Positions 45,077 to 56,259 of a stretch of 64,000 nt of DNA are shown here, one piece after another. The stretch's first letter is position 1. Each line of letters begins with the position of its first letter. The notes under the pieces were generated by a model. It made no database searches. It was given only the letters and a program-made list of their open reading frames with translations, and was not told where the DNA came from. The translations under genes and the position numbers were made by a program. Where the stretch lies: NCBI RefSeq assembly GCF_028649475.1, contig NZ_JAQSIP010000008.1, positions 124,001-188,000 of the forward strand, read 5' to 3'. The stretch is from Curvibacter cyanobacteriorum (lineage in GTDB: Bacteria > Pseudomonadota > Gammaproteobacteria > Burkholderiales > Burkholderiaceae_C).

Positions 45077-46396
45077 TCAACCACCCGGCGATGTCTTGAA
45101 GTTAGCCTTCTTAAGGAGTGACTCGTACTGCTGCGACATCATGTAGTTCTGAACCTGGGCCATGAAGTCCATGGTCACCACCACGATGATCAACAGGGAA
45201 GTACCCCCAAAGTAAAACGGAACGTTGTACTTCAGGATCAGGAACTCAGGCAGCAAACACACGAACGTGATGTAAGCCGCACCCGCCAAGGTCAGGCGCA
45301 CGAGAATCTTGTCGATGTAACGCGCGGTCTGGTCACCAGGCCGAATTCCAGGAACGAAAGCCCCACTCTTCTTCAAGTTATCTGCTGTCTCACGGCTGTT
45401 GAAAACCAGCGCCGTATAGAAGAAGCAGAAAAATACGATCGCGGCGGCGTAGAACATCACGTAGATGGGCTGACCAGGGGTCAACGCACCTGCGATGTCT
45501 TTCAACCAACGCATCGATTCACCGGTGCTGAACCAACCCACCACCGTTGCCGGCAACAGGATGATCGACGAAGCAAAGATCGGCGGCACCACACCAGCCA
45601 TGTTCAGCTTCAAGGGCAGATGGGAAGACTGGCCCCCATAAACCTTGTTGCCAACCTGGCGTCGGGCATAGTTGACCAGGATCTTCCGTTGACCACGTTC
45701 GACGAAAACGACGAAGTAAGTCACCAAAATCACCACAGCCACAATGAACAGGGCGGCCAAGATGCTCATCGCACCCGTGCTGACCAGCTCCAACAAGCCA
45801 CCGATCGAAGACGGAAGACCTGCTGCGATCCCAGCAAAAATCAGGATCGAAATGCCGTTACCCAAACCGCGCTCAGTGATCTGCTCACCCAGCCACATCA
45901 GGAACATGGTCCCAGCGGTCAGACTCACCACAGCGGTCAGGCGGAAGCCAAAACCAGGAGCGATGACCAGACCGGCAGTGCCTTCCAGCGCCACGGCAAT
46001 GCCGAGCGACTGAAAGAGCGCCAGACCCAGTGTCCCGTAACGGGTGTATTGGGTGATCTTGCGACGACCTGCCTCACCTTCCTTCTTGAGCTGCTCCATG
46101 GCAGGAAGGACGTAAGACAGAAGTTGCATGATGATCGACGCCGAGATGTACGGCATGATGCCCAGTGCGAACACCGTGAATCTGGACAGTGCTCCACCGG
46201 AGAACATGTTGAACAGATTCAGAATCCCACCCTGCTGGCCCTTGAAGAGCTGCTGGAGCTGCGCCGGGTCAATGCCCGGCACGGGGATGTGGGCGCCAAT
46301 GCGATACACCACGAGCGCGAGCAACAGAAACACCAGACGTCGGCGGAGGTCGCCGAACTTCCCGGTCTTTGCCATTTGTGCTGCGCTAGTTGCCAC
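45077..46396 (-). CDS. secY: Protein translocase subunit SecY
   Basis: A 439-residue ten-TM channel of the Sec translocase. Conserved [13 protein letters not shown], the plug-adjacent GIVPPIF-like block ([18 protein letters not shown]), [15 protein letters not shown]-like region ([24 protein letters not shown]) and [14 protein letters not shown]-like loop ([15 protein letters not shown]) are present. It ends FKTSPGG. It follows rplO by 22 bases. The downstream gene should be infA but is only a fragment. Confidence 0.98.
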   Translation of the reverse strand: MATSAAQMAKTGKFGDLRRRLVFLLLALVVYRIGAHIPVPGIDPAQLQQLFKGQQGGILNLFNMFSGGALSRFTVFALGIMPYISASIIMQLLSYVLPAMEQLKKEGEAGRRKITQYTRYGTLGLALFQSLGIAVALEGTAGLVIAPGFGFRLTAVVSLTAGTMFLMWLGEQITERGLGNGISILIFAGIAAGLPSSIGGLLELVSTGAMSILAALFIVAVVILVTYFVVFVERGQRKILVNYARRQVGNKVYGGQSSHLPLKLNMAGVVPPIFASSIILLPATVVGWFSTGESMRWLKDIAGALTPGQPIYVMFYAAAIVFFCFFYTALVFNSRETADNLKKSGAFVPGIRPGDQTARYIDKILVRLTLAGAAYITFVCLLPEFLILKYNVPFYFGGTSLLIIVVVTMDFMAQVQNYMMSQQYESLLKKANFKTSPGG

Positions 46397-46418
46397 GATG
46401 GACGTCTTTCAAGGCCTG

Positions 46419-46853
46419 TTAGGCGGCGAAGCTGCCACCGGCGGCTTCGATCGCTGCCTTGGCGCCGGCGGTAGCGCCGATGCCATTGAGCTTGACAGCC
46501 TTGGTCAGGGTGCCGGTCTTGACGACCTTGACAACCTTGGCCAGTTCGCCAACCAGACCAGCCACCTTCAGAGCGCCCAGGTCGACTTCGGCCAGGCCCA
46601 GCACTTCCAGATCGCCCAGGGTGATCTCAGCGTTGAACTTCAGCAGATGCGACTTGAAACCGCGCTTGGGCAGGCGACGTTGCAGAGGCATTTGACCGCC
46701 TTCGAAACCCACCTTGTGGTAGCCGCCCGAACGCGACTTCTGACCCTTGTGACCACGGCCGGCCGTCTTGCCGAGACCGGAGCCAATGCCACGGCCAACG
46801 CGACGCTTGGCGTGCTTGGCGCCAGCTGCGGGCTTGATGCTATTGAGTTCCAT
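46419..46853 (-). CDS. rplO: 50S ribosomal protein L15
   Basis: A 144-residue L15. It starts [44 protein letters not shown], the basic rRNA-binding extension, then [18 protein letters not shown] and a globular C-terminus ending [12 protein letters not shown]. It is 11 bases after rpmD in the conserved order rpmD-rplO-secY. Confidence 0.98.
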   Translation of the reverse strand: MELNSIKPAAGAKHAKRRVGRGIGSGLGKTAGRGHKGQKSRSGGYHKVGFEGGQMPLQRRLPKRGFKSHLLKFNAEITLGDLEVLGLAEVDLGALKVAGLVGELAKVVKVVKTGTLTKAVKLNGIGATAGAKAAIEAAGGSFAA

Positions 46854-46864
46854 GTTCTCTTCTC

Positions 46865-47047
46865 TCAGAGCACTTTGACCAGGTAGCTGATCTTGTTAAT
46901 CATGCCGCGCACTTCAGGGCTGTCCTGCAGTTCGCTGATGCTGTTCAGCTTGCGCAGGCCCAGACCACGAACGGTGGCGCGGTGCGATTCCTTGGTGCCG
47001 ATCGGGCTGCGAACCAGCTGGATCTTCACGGTGTTTTGCGTTGTCAT
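46865..47047 (-). CDS. rpmD: 50S ribosomal protein L30
   Basis: A 60-residue L30: [52 protein letters not shown] matches the family over its full length. It lies between rpsE (12-base gap) and rplO. Confidence 0.97.
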   Translation of the reverse strand: MTTQNTVKIQLVRSPIGTKESHRATVRGLGLRKLNSISELQDSPEVRGMINKISYLVKVL

Positions 47048-47059
47048 TTGGAGGCTTCC

Positions 47060-47578
47060 TTAGACAAAGAGGTCTTCAACAGACTTGCCGCGCTTGGCCG
47101 CGACGTTCGAAGGCGTCGTGGAGTTCTTCAGCGCGTCAAACGTTGCGCGGACCATGTTGTAAGGGTTCGAGGAACCATGGCTCTTGGCCACGATGTCCGT
47201 CACGCCCATCACTTCGAACACAGCACGCATCGGGCCGCCTGCAATGATGCCGGTACCCTTGGGAGCCGGAGCCATCATCACAACCGCGGCGCCATGGTGG
47301 CCGGTCACGTTGTGGTGGATGGTGCCGTTCTTCAAGGAGACCTTGGTCATGTTGCGACGGGCTTCTTCCATTGCCTTTTGCACAGCAGCGGGCACTTCCT
47401 TCGACTTGCCCTTGCCCATGCCAACACGACCATCGCCATCGCCGACCACGGTCAGGGCTGCGAAACCGAGAATTCGGCCGCCCTTAACCACTTTGGTCAC
47501 GCGGTTCACGGCGATCATCTTCTCGCGCATGCCGTCGTCACGACCTTCGTCTTTTACTTGGGGTGAAAATTTAGCCAT
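47060..47578 (-). CDS. rpsE: 30S ribosomal protein S5
   Basis: A 172-residue S5, at the mRNA entry tunnel and involved in decoding accuracy. [47 protein letters not shown] and [22 protein letters not shown] are conserved. The start is [19 protein letters not shown]. It is 17 bases after rplR. Confidence 0.98.
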   Translation of the reverse strand: MAKFSPQVKDEGRDDGMREKMIAVNRVTKVVKGGRILGFAALTVVGDGDGRVGMGKGKSKEVPAAVQKAMEEARRNMTKVSLKNGTIHHNVTGHHGAAVVMMAPAPKGTGIIAGGPMRAVFEVMGVTDIVAKSHGSSNPYNMVRATFDALKNSTTPSNVAAKRGKSVEDLFV

Positions 47579-47595
47579 TTTTTATTCCCGTCCGC

Positions 47596-47961
47596 TTAGA
47601 ACTGCAGGCCTGCTTCACGGGCTGCCTCGGCCAGAGCCTTGACACGACCGTGGTATGCGAAACCAGCGCGATCGAATGCAACCTTCTCAACGCCAGCAGC
47701 CTTCGCCTTTTCAGCGATGCGCTTGCCGATCAGTTGGGCGGCAGCGGCGTTGCCGCCCTTGCCAGAAGCACCCAGGGTGGTGCGCACTTCGGCTTCTGCC
47801 GTGGATGCGCTGGCCAACACCTTGGTACCGCAACCGGAGATCACAGTGGCGTAGATGTGCAGGTTGGTGCGGTTCACGCTCAGACGCGCAACGCCTTGAT
47901 TGGCAATGCGAATGCGAGTTTGACGTGCACGGCGCAGACGCTGCTCTTTTTTGGTCAACAT
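47596..47961 (-). CDS. rplR: 50S ribosomal protein L18
   Basis: A 121-residue 5S rRNA-binding protein. It starts [19 protein letters not shown] and ends [31 protein letters not shown], diagnostic of L18. It lies 11 bases after rplF. Confidence 0.98.
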   Translation of the reverse strand: MLTKKEQRLRRARQTRIRIANQGVARLSVNRTNLHIYATVISGCGTKVLASASTAEAEVRTTLGASGKGGNAAAAQLIGKRIAEKAKAAGVEKVAFDRAGFAYHGRVKALAEAAREAGLQF

Positions 47962-47972
47962 GCTGCAGCTCC

Positions 47973-48506
47973 TTACTTCTTCTTGGTCTCTTTGATCGTG
48001 ATCTTCTCGTCCGAATAACGGATACCCTTGCCCTTGTAAGGCTCGGGCGGACGAACAGCACGGATCTCGGCAGCCACTTGACCCACGCGCTGACGGTCAG
48101 CGCCCTTGATCAAGATTTCGGTTGCCGTCGGAGTGGCCACAGTAATGCCTTGGGGCATTTCGATGTTCACGGGGTGGGAGTAACCCACAGCCAGGTTCAG
48201 CTTGGTGCCTTGAGCAGCGGCCTTGTAGCCCACGCCGACCAAGGTCAGCTTCTTCTCAAAACCCTTGCTCACGCCAACGACCATGTTGTTGACCAGCTGA
48301 CGGAACGTGCCATACATGGCGTTCGCTTCGCGGGAGTCGTTGGTGGGGGCAAACGTCAGCTTGCCGTCTTCGATAGTGACCTTCACCAGGGCGTTTTGCG
48401 CCAGGGTCAGAGCACCGCCGGTGCCCTTCACGCTGATTTGGTCGTCTTTGATCTGCACATCCACACCTTGGGGGATGGCGACCGGTGCTTTGCCTACGCG
48501 GGACAT
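47973..48506 (-). CDS. rplF: 50S ribosomal protein L6
   Basis: A 177-residue L6 near the factor-binding region of the large subunit. [56 protein letters not shown] and the C-terminal [19 protein letters not shown] are conserved. It lies 25 bases after rpsH. Confidence 0.98.
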   Translation of the reverse strand: MSRVGKAPVAIPQGVDVQIKDDQISVKGTGGALTLAQNALVKVTIEDGKLTFAPTNDSREANAMYGTFRQLVNNMVVGVSKGFEKKLTLVGVGYKAAAQGTKLNLAVGYSHPVNIEMPQGITVATPTATEILIKGADRQRVGQVAAEIRAVRPPEPYKGKGIRYSDEKITIKETKKK

Positions 48507-48531
48507 TTCAGTTTCTCCTCAATGTCACGGT

Positions 48532-48927
48532 TTAAGCCACATAGCAGAGCACTTCGCCACCGACACCGGTAGCACGTGCTTTGCGATCGGTCATCACGCC
48601 CTTGGGGGTGGTGACGATGGCCACGCCGAGGCCATTCATGACTTGGGGGATGGCGTCACGGCCCTTGTAGACACGCAGGCCGGGGCGGCTGACGCGCTCG
48701 ATGCGCTCAATCACCGGACGACCAGCGTAGTACTTCAGGGAAATTTCGAGTTCGGACTTGCCTTCAACTGCCTTCACTTGGAAGCCGTCGATATAGCCTT
48801 CATCCTTCAGCACTTGGGCGATGGCAACCTTCACTTTGGAAGAAGGAACCAGCACGGTAGCCTTGGCCACCATTTGTGCGTTGCGGATGCGGGTCAGCAA
48901 GTCAGCGATGGGATCACTCATGCTCAT
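48532..48927 (-). CDS. rpsH: 30S ribosomal protein S8
   Basis: A 131-residue S8, a primary 16S binder and, in E. coli, the translational repressor of the spc operon. It starts [18 protein letters not shown], the normal betaproteobacterial N-terminus, and ends with [29 protein letters not shown]. It follows rpsN by 20 bases. Confidence 0.98.
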   Translation of the reverse strand: MSMSDPIADLLTRIRNAQMVAKATVLVPSSKVKVAIAQVLKDEGYIDGFQVKAVEGKSELEISLKYYAGRPVIERIERVSRPGLRVYKGRDAIPQVMNGLGVAIVTTPKGVMTDRKARATGVGGEVLCYVA

Positions 48928-48947
48928 GTTTAATCTCTCCTGCCTGC

Positions 48948-49253
48948 TTACCAGCTGGCTTTGGTGATACCGGGGATATCACCAGCAAATGCCAGTTCAC
49001 GAATCTTTGCACGGCCCAGACCGAATTGACGGAAGGTGCCACGCGGACGGCCCGTGATCTCGCAACGGTTGCGTTGACGGGTCGGGTTGGCGTTGCGCGG
49101 GAGCTTTTGCAGACCCAGACGGGCAGCAGCACGCTCTTCTTCGCTACGCTTGGAATCGTTGGCGATGGCCTTCAGTTCAGCGTGTTTTTTCGCGAACTTG
49201 GCAACCAGTTTTTCTCGCTTGAGCTCGCGCTCGATCAAAGCTACTTTAGCCAC
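48948..49253 (-). CDS. rpsN: 30S ribosomal protein S14
   Basis: A 101-residue zinc-free S14 (long form): [29 protein letters not shown] at the N-terminus and [39 protein letters not shown] at the end. The start is GTG at 49253, preceded by TGAGGTGTC; a longer frame upstream runs into rplE and is not conserved. Confidence 0.97.
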   Translation of the reverse strand: MAKVALIERELKREKLVAKFAKKHAELKAIANDSKRSEEERAAARLGLQKLPRNANPTRQRNRCEITGRPRGTFRQFGLGRAKIRELAFAGDIPGITKASW

Positions 49254-49261
49254 ACGACACC

Positions 49262-49801
49262 TCAGTTCTTGAACGGGAAACGGAAGCCGGCGAGCAGTGC
49301 CTTGCACTCTTCGTCCGTCTTGGCCGTCGTGGTGATGCTGATATTGAGACCGCGCAGGGCATCGACCTTGTCGTACTCAATTTCCGGGAAGATGATTTGT
49401 TCTTTGACGCCGATGTTGTAGTTGCCACGGCCGTCAAAGGCACGACCCGAGATACCGCGGAAGTCGCGGACGCGGGGCAGGGCAATGGTCACAAAGCGGT
49501 CCAGGAATTCATACATCTGAACGCCACGCAGGGTCACCATGCAGCCAATGGCTTGGCCTTCACGGATCTTGAAACCGGCGATGGCCTTCTTGGCCTTGGT
49601 CACCACGGGCTTTTGGCCGGCAATCTTGGTCAGGTCGCCAACGGCGTTGTCCATGACCTTCTTGTCCGACACAGCTTCGCTCACGCCCATGTTCAGGGTG
49701 ATCTTGGTCAGACGCGGCACTTGCATCGGAGACGTGTAGCCAAACTTGGCAATCAGTTCCGGGGCCACTTTTTCGCGGTAGTGTTGTTGCAGTCGTGCCA
49801 T
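49262..49801 (-). CDS. rplE: 50S ribosomal protein L5
   Basis: A 179-residue 5S rRNA-binding protein. [42 protein letters not shown] and the C-terminal [38 protein letters not shown] are conserved. The ATG at 49801 gives the family N-terminus. An in-frame ATG at 49807 overlaps the rplX stop (ATGA) and is an alternative start that would add two residues. Confidence 0.97.
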   Translation of the reverse strand: MARLQQHYREKVAPELIAKFGYTSPMQVPRLTKITLNMGVSEAVSDKKVMDNAVGDLTKIAGQKPVVTKAKKAIAGFKIREGQAIGCMVTLRGVQMYEFLDRFVTIALPRVRDFRGISGRAFDGRGNYNIGVKEQIIFPEIEYDKVDALRGLNISITTTAKTDEECKALLAGFRFPFKN

Positions 49802-49803
49802 GG

Positions 49804-50124
49804 TCATGCCACCTTGATTTCTTCGCCGCTGGACTTGTAAACGCGAACGCGCTTGCCGTCAGCTTGCAGCTTGATGCCCACGCGGTCAGCCTTGCCAGTG
49901 GCGGCATTGAAAATGGCCACGTTGGACTGGTGGATAGGCATGGTCTTTTCCACGATGCCACCGGTCGTACCCTTCAGGGGGTTCGGCTTGGTGTGCTTCT
50001 TAACCAGGTTGACGCCTTCCACGATCAGGTGGGAGTCGTCCTTGCGCAGCACCACTTGACCGCGCTTACCCTTGTCGCGCCCCGTGAGCACGATCACTTC
50101 ATCGCCTTTGCGGATCTTGTTCAT
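49804..50124 (-). CDS. rplX: 50S ribosomal protein L24
   Basis: A 106-residue L24, an assembly initiator of the large subunit. [25 protein letters not shown], the KOW motif, is at the N-terminus, followed by [15 protein letters not shown] and a basic C-terminus. It lies 11 bases after rplN. Confidence 0.98.
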   Translation of the reverse strand: MNKIRKGDEVIVLTGRDKGKRGQVVLRKDDSHLIVEGVNLVKKHTKPNPLKGTTGGIVEKTMPIHQSNVAIFNAATGKADRVGIKLQADGKRVRVYKSSGEEIKVA

Positions 50125-50135
50125 GATTCGCGTCC

Positions 50136-50504
50136 TCAGAGAACTTCAGGAGCCAGGGACACGATCTTCATGAACTTTTCGTTACGCAGTTCACGCGTCA
50201 CGGGTCCAAAGATGCGGGTGCCGATCGGCTCCAGCTTGGCGTTCAGCAGCACTGCTGCGTTGCCGTCAAATTTAACGAGCGAGCCATCGCCACGGCGGAT
50301 GCCCTTGGCGGTGCGAACGACCACTGCGCTGTAGATCTCGCCTTTTTTGACGCGACCACGCGGAGCGGCTTCTTTGATGCTCACCTTGATGATGTCGCCA
50401 ACACTTGCATAACGACGCTTGGAACCGCCGAGCACCTTGATGCACAGGACGGACTTGGCGCCAGTGTTGTCGGCAACCTCTAACCGAGATTCTGTCTGGA
50501 TCAT
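50136..50504 (-). CDS. rplN: 50S ribosomal protein L14
   Basis: A 122-residue L14 at the subunit interface: [50 protein letters not shown] and the C-terminal [21 protein letters not shown]. It is the first gene of this ribosomal block. No rpsQ, rpmC or rplP lies upstream; instead the 3' end of glpD on the same strand is found, so the spc operon here begins with its own promoter. Confidence 0.98.
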   Translation of the reverse strand: MIQTESRLEVADNTGAKSVLCIKVLGGSKRRYASVGDIIKVSIKEAAPRGRVKKGEIYSAVVVRTAKGIRRGDGSLVKFDGNAAVLLNAKLEPIGTRIFGPVTRELRNEKFMKIVSLAPEVL

Positions 50505-50574
50505 TTCAATATTCCCAACTTGTACCAGGGCTCTTGACCATCAAAAGCACCAGTCAGTCTTGGGCCCGTCGTCC

Positions 50575-50597
50575 GCGCCGCAAACCATTTGCGGCGC
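50575..50597 (-). promoter_or_regulatory. 10-bp perfect hairpin upstream of rplN
   Basis: Arms GCGCCGCAAA (50575-50584) and TTTGCGGCGC (50588-50597) pair perfectly around a 3-base loop, 71 bases before the rplN start. On the minus strand no T-run follows, so it is not a standard terminator. It may be part of the rplN 5' leader or a second barrier after glpD. A promoter for rplN should lie nearby but is not obvious. Confidence 0.5.
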
Positions 50598-50648
50598 TTC
50601 CGCTGGGCAAGAAACTTCACTTTTTACAGCGAAGCCTGTGAGTATTGC

Positions 50649-50680
50649 AAAAAAAGCGGGTGGCGTCAATCCCTCCCCGC
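50649..50680 (-). terminator. Terminator candidate after glpD
   Basis: On the minus strand, GCGGG just past the glpD stop can pair with CCCGC, which is followed directly by seven Ts (50649-50655). An overlapping alternative 8-bp stem (CCCTCCCC at 50671-50678 with GGGGAGGG at 50691-50698) spans the glpD stop codon itself. Together they probably end the glycerol operon transcript before rplN. Confidence 0.6.
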
Positions 50681-50687
50681 TGAAATA

Positions 50688-52277
50688 TCAGGGGAGGGTC
50701 GCGTAGCGCTGGGCCAGCGCCAGGAAGTCTTCGACCGATTGCGGCAAACCCAATTCCTGCTCGAGGATCAGGGCCACGGCGGGCGCCGCGGCAGCTGCGG
50801 CGCGGGCGTCCAGGAAGAGCATGCGGTGACGGCGCGCGAGCACGTCTTCGATGGTGCGCGCGTATTCGTACCGGGCCGCGAATCGTACCATTGCTTCGGA
50901 CAGGTTCGGACCGATCCAGCGATCATGCCCTGGCAGACTGTCCAGCAGCGCGGCTTCGTCGCCGTACAGGTGGCTGCCCGGCGGCTGGCTCAGGCGCACC
51001 GTGGCCACCCCGGCCGCCGGCGCGCCGACCAGGCGGTGCTGGGCCGTGCGGGAGGCGGGCAGGCTGGACAGCAGCCCGGCCTGTTCGCATTTTTGCAACA
51101 CGTCCTCGGCCATCGCGCGGTAGGTGGTCCACTTGCCGCCGGTCACCGTGACCAGGCCGGACTTGCTGACCGCCACCGTGTGTTCGCGGCTGATGCCCTT
51201 GGTGTTGCCGTCGTCCTCGACCGGCTTGACCAGCGGGCGCAGCCCCACCCAGACGCTGCGCACGTCCTCGCGGCGCGGCGCGCGCTTGAGGTAGCGCGCG
51301 GACTCCTCCAGGATGAAGGCCACTTCGTCGGCAAAGGCTTCGGGCTCGCGCGCGAGGTCGTTGCGCGGGGTGTCGGTGGTGCCCAGGATGACCTTGCCCA
51401 ACCAGGGCACGGCAAACAGCACCCGGCCGTCGGCCGTCTTGGGCACCAGCAACGCGTGGTCGCCGGGCAGGAACTCGCGGTCCACGACCACGTGCACCCC
51501 CTGGCTGGGGGCCACCATGGGCTTGCTGGCCCGACCCATGGCCTCGCCATCCATCTGGCGCAGCGCATCGACCCACACCCCAGCGGCGTTCACCACACAC
51601 CGGGCACGCACCTCATGGGTCTGACCGGTCTCCTGATCGACACAGCTGAGACCGTCGACGCGGCCCTGGCTGTGGTGCAGGCCGGTGACGGCACAGTAAT
51701 TGACCAGCAAAGCGCCCAGCTGGGCGGCGGAGCGCGCCAGCACCAGGGCCAGGCGCGCGTCATCGAACTGGCCATCCCAGTACTTGACGCCACCCCAGAG
51801 GTGCTCTTCGCTGATGGTGGGCAGGCAGGCACGGGTGCGCGCCTGGCCCAGGAATTCAGTGGGGCCCAGGCCAGCCTTGCCAGCCAGGGCATCGTACATC
51901 TTGAGGCCGATGCCGTAGAACGGCGACTCCCACCAGTGGTAGGACGGCATCACAAACGGCAAGGGTTGCGCCAGGTGGGGCGCGTTGTTCAGCAGGGTGG
52001 TGCGCTCGTGCAGCGCTTCGCGCACCAGGGAGATGTTGCCCTGGGCCAGGTAGCGCACACCGCCGTGCACCAGCTTGGTGGCGCGCGACGAAGTGCCTTT
52101 GGCAAAGTCGTGCGACTCCAGCAGCACCACGCTCAGGCCACGCAGGGCCGCGTCCAGCGCCACCCCCAGACCAGTGGCCCCGCCACCGATGATGGCCAGG
52201 TCATAGACACGCGGCTGCGCCAGACGCTCGATGAGGTCGGCTCGCAGGGTCGCTTGGGGCAGTGGGGTATCGCTCAT
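50688..52277 (-). CDS. glpD: Aerobic glycerol-3-phosphate dehydrogenase
   Basis: A 529-residue membrane-associated FAD enzyme oxidising glycerol-3-phosphate to dihydroxyacetone phosphate and feeding electrons to quinone. The FAD motif YDLAIIGGGATGLGVALDAALRG (about 25-47), KGTSSRATKLVHGGVRYL and the C-terminal VTGGKWTTYRAMAEDVL are typical. The start at 52277 is chosen for the family N-terminus; the ribosome site is weak. It is the last gene of the minus-strand glp operon, 135 bases after the binding-protein gene. Confidence 0.96.
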   Translation of the reverse strand: MSDTPLPQATLRADLIERLAQPRVYDLAIIGGGATGLGVALDAALRGLSVVLLESHDFAKGTSSRATKLVHGGVRYLAQGNISLVREALHERTTLLNNAPHLAQPLPFVMPSYHWWESPFYGIGLKMYDALAGKAGLGPTEFLGQARTRACLPTISEEHLWGGVKYWDGQFDDARLALVLARSAAQLGALLVNYCAVTGLHHSQGRVDGLSCVDQETGQTHEVRARCVVNAAGVWVDALRQMDGEAMGRASKPMVAPSQGVHVVVDREFLPGDHALLVPKTADGRVLFAVPWLGKVILGTTDTPRNDLAREPEAFADEVAFILEESARYLKRAPRREDVRSVWVGLRPLVKPVEDDGNTKGISREHTVAVSKSGLVTVTGGKWTTYRAMAEDVLQKCEQAGLLSSLPASRTAQHRLVGAPAAGVATVRLSQPPGSHLYGDEAALLDSLPGHDRWIGPNLSEAMVRFAARYEYARTIEDVLARRHRMLFLDARAAAAAAPAVALILEQELGLPQSVEDFLALAQRYATLP

Positions 52278-52412
52278 GTCTTTACGGGCAGACCCGCCGG
52301 GCAGGGCCGGCAGGTCTGGCATTCAGGGCAGGGCCTTGCAGGCGCCCTGCGGGGATTCCAATCCGGCGCCCGCCCGAAGGCCGGCACCGGAACCTGTTCG
52401 CTCAGCCGGGGC

Positions 52413-54143
52413 TCAGCGAACCTTGCCGTCCTTCCAAGCCTGCAACAGCTTGTCGTAGTTGACGGTTTCGCCCTTCGGCTTCTCGTTGGCCAGCTTGGCC
52501 CACGGTGCCCCCTTGTCGCTCAGCCACTTGGAGGCGTCGCTCTTCGGGTTCAGCTTGGGGGCGCAGCTGGCCATGCCGGCGCGCTCGAGGCGGGCCATGA
52601 CCTGGTCCATTTCCTCGGCCAGGTTGTCCATCGCGGCTTGCGGGGTCTTTTCACCCGTGACGGCCTGGGCCACGTTCTTCCACCACAGCTGGGCCAGCTT
52701 GGGGTAGTCGGGCACGTTGTTGCCGGTCGGGGTCCAGGCCACGCGGGCCGGGCTGCGGTAGAACTCGATCAGGCCACCGTACTTGGCGGCGTTCTGGGTG
52801 AAGTAGTCGTGGCGGATGTCGCTGTCACGGATGAAGGTCAGACCCACCACCGACTTCTTGGCCGACACGGTCTTGGCGGTCACGAACTGGGCGTACAGCC
52901 AGGCGGCAGCGGTCTTGTTGGCGTCATGGCCCTTGAAGAAGGTCCACGAACCCACGTCCTGGTAGCCGTTCTGCATGCCTTGCTTCCAGTACGGGCCGTT
53001 CGGGCCGGGCGCCATGCGCCACTTCGGCGTGCCGTCCTCGTTCACCACCGGCAGACCCTTCTTGGTCATGTCGGCCGTGAAGGCGGTGTACCAGAAGATC
53101 TGCTGCGCGATCTGGCCTTGGGCCGGCACCGGGCCGGCTTCGCCGAAGGTCATGCCCGAGGCTTCCTTGGGCGCGTACTTCTTCATCCAGTCCACGTACT
53201 TGGTCAGGGCGTAGACCGCTGCCGGCGAGTTGGTGGCACCACCGCGCGACACCGAGGCGCCCACCGGGGTGCACTTGTCGGCGGCGACACGGATGCCCCA
53301 CTCGTCCACCGGCATGCCGTTCGGGATGCCCTTGTCGGCGGTACCGGCCATCGACAGCCAGGCGTCGGTGAAACGCCAGCCCAGCGACGGGTCCTTCTTG
53401 CCGTAGTCCATGTGACCGTAGATCGGCTTGCCGTCGATGGTCTTCACGTCGTTGGTGAAGAACTCGGCGATGTCTTCGTAGGCGCTCCAGTTTTGCGGCA
53501 CGCCCAGTTCGTAGCCGTACTTGGCCTTGAACTTGTCTTGCAGGTCTTTGCGCGCGAACAGGTCGGCACGGAACCAGTACAGGTTGGCGAACTGCTGGTC
53601 GGGCAGTTGGTACAGCTTGCCGTCCGGGGCGGTGGTGAAGCTGGCACCGATGAAGTCCTTCAGGTCCAGATCGGGGTTGGTGAACTCCTTGCCTGCACCG
53701 GCCATGTAGTCGGTCAGGTTCATGATCTTGCCGTAGCGGTAGTGGGTACCGATCAGGTCGGAGTCGCTGATCCAGCCGTCATAGATGGACTTGCCCGACT
53801 GCATCGAGGTCTGCAGCTTTTCGACCACGTCACCTTCTTGGATCAGGTCGTGCTTGACCTTGATGCCGGTGATTTCTTCAAACGCCTTGGCCAGGGTCTT
53901 GGACTCGTATTCGTGGGTGGTGATGGTTTCGGACACCACCGAGATTTCCTTCACGCCCTTGGCCTGCAACTTCTTGGCGGCCTCGATAAACCACTTCATT
54001 TCGGCCATCTGCTTGTCCTTGGACAAGGTGGACGGCTGGAACTCGCTGTCGATCCACTTCTTGGCTTCGGCTTCGCCAGCATGGGCGTAAGAACCGGCGA
54101 CCAGGGCCGCGGCCATGGCGAGCGCCGTGTAACGCAATTTCAT
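52413..54143 (-). CDS. glpV: Glycerol ABC transporter solute-binding protein
   Basis: A 576-residue periplasmic binding protein, unusually long for an extracellular solute-binding family 1 protein, as is typical of GlpV. The signal peptide is MKLRYTALAMAAALVAGSYAHA. Segments KWIDSEFQPSTLSKDKQMAEMKWF and GKLYQLPDQQFANLYWFRADL are recognisable. A GAGGAGACATCTC ribosome site fixes the start at 54143. The gene set and order match the glpSTPQUV glycerol importer described in Rhizobium leguminosarum, so glycerol is the expected substrate. Confidence 0.88.
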   Translation of the reverse strand: MKLRYTALAMAAALVAGSYAHAGEAEAKKWIDSEFQPSTLSKDKQMAEMKWFIEAAKKLQAKGVKEISVVSETITTHEYESKTLAKAFEEITGIKVKHDLIQEGDVVEKLQTSMQSGKSIYDGWISDSDLIGTHYRYGKIMNLTDYMAGAGKEFTNPDLDLKDFIGASFTTAPDGKLYQLPDQQFANLYWFRADLFARKDLQDKFKAKYGYELGVPQNWSAYEDIAEFFTNDVKTIDGKPIYGHMDYGKKDPSLGWRFTDAWLSMAGTADKGIPNGMPVDEWGIRVAADKCTPVGASVSRGGATNSPAAVYALTKYVDWMKKYAPKEASGMTFGEAGPVPAQGQIAQQIFWYTAFTADMTKKGLPVVNEDGTPKWRMAPGPNGPYWKQGMQNGYQDVGSWTFFKGHDANKTAAAWLYAQFVTAKTVSAKKSVVGLTFIRDSDIRHDYFTQNAAKYGGLIEFYRSPARVAWTPTGNNVPDYPKLAQLWWKNVAQAVTGEKTPQAAMDNLAEEMDQVMARLERAGMASCAPKLNPKSDASKWLSDKGAPWAKLANEKPKGETVNYDKLLQAWKDGKVR

Positions 54144-54238
54144 GAGATGTCTCCTCAAGTGCAAATCCCCGGTTTATGAAAAGGTTGTCCGGCCCCGGGG
54201 AAGGGTCGAGCCGAATTCCTGCCGTTCCACAGGGCCCC

Positions 54239-54547
54239 TCAGCCCTTGTGCATGACGAACGCCAGAACCCCCATGGACAGCACAAAGCTGACCCACACCG
54301 AGGGCTCGGACTCGAGGCTCAGCCAAGCTTGGAACTTGTCACTGAGGCCCACAAACATCAGGTTCACATAGGCCGCGCTGAGCAGGCCAATGAAGAGGCG
54401 ATCGCCGCGCGTGGTGCGCAGCGGCAAAAAGCCCTTGCGCTCCACCGTGGGCGAGCGGATTTCCCACACCGTCATGCCAATCAGCATCAGGACGATGGAG
54501 ATGAAGAACACCGCCACGGGCAGGGTCCAGGCCATCCATTCAAGCAT
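54239..54547 (-). CDS. glpU: Small membrane protein of glycerol transporter (DUF2160)
   Basis: A 102-residue protein with three hydrophobic segments (about 6-26, 50-68 and 84-100) and a conserved cytoplasmic-looking loop GMTVWEIRSPTVERKGFLPLRTTRGDRLF. It belongs to DUF2160, found almost only inside glycerol ABC operons, where the equivalent gene is called glpU. Its role is unknown; it may be an accessory subunit. An AAGGAGACCGCA ribosome site is present. It lies between glpQ and glpV. Confidence 0.8.
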   Translation of the reverse strand: MLEWMAWTLPVAVFFISIVLMLIGMTVWEIRSPTVERKGFLPLRTTRGDRLFIGLLSAAYVNLMFVGLSDKFQAWLSLESEPSVWVSFVLSMGVLAFVMHKG

Positions 54548-54557
54548 TGCGGTCTCC

Positions 54558-56255
<1,698 letters not shown>

Positions 56256-56259
<4 letters not shown>

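Noticed and set aside
50589-54179. A 1196-codon plus-strand frame opposite glpD and glpV
   Set aside because: It is antisense to two well-identified genes, with shadow-type composition (His/Gln/Gly/Val-rich) and no recognisable domain.
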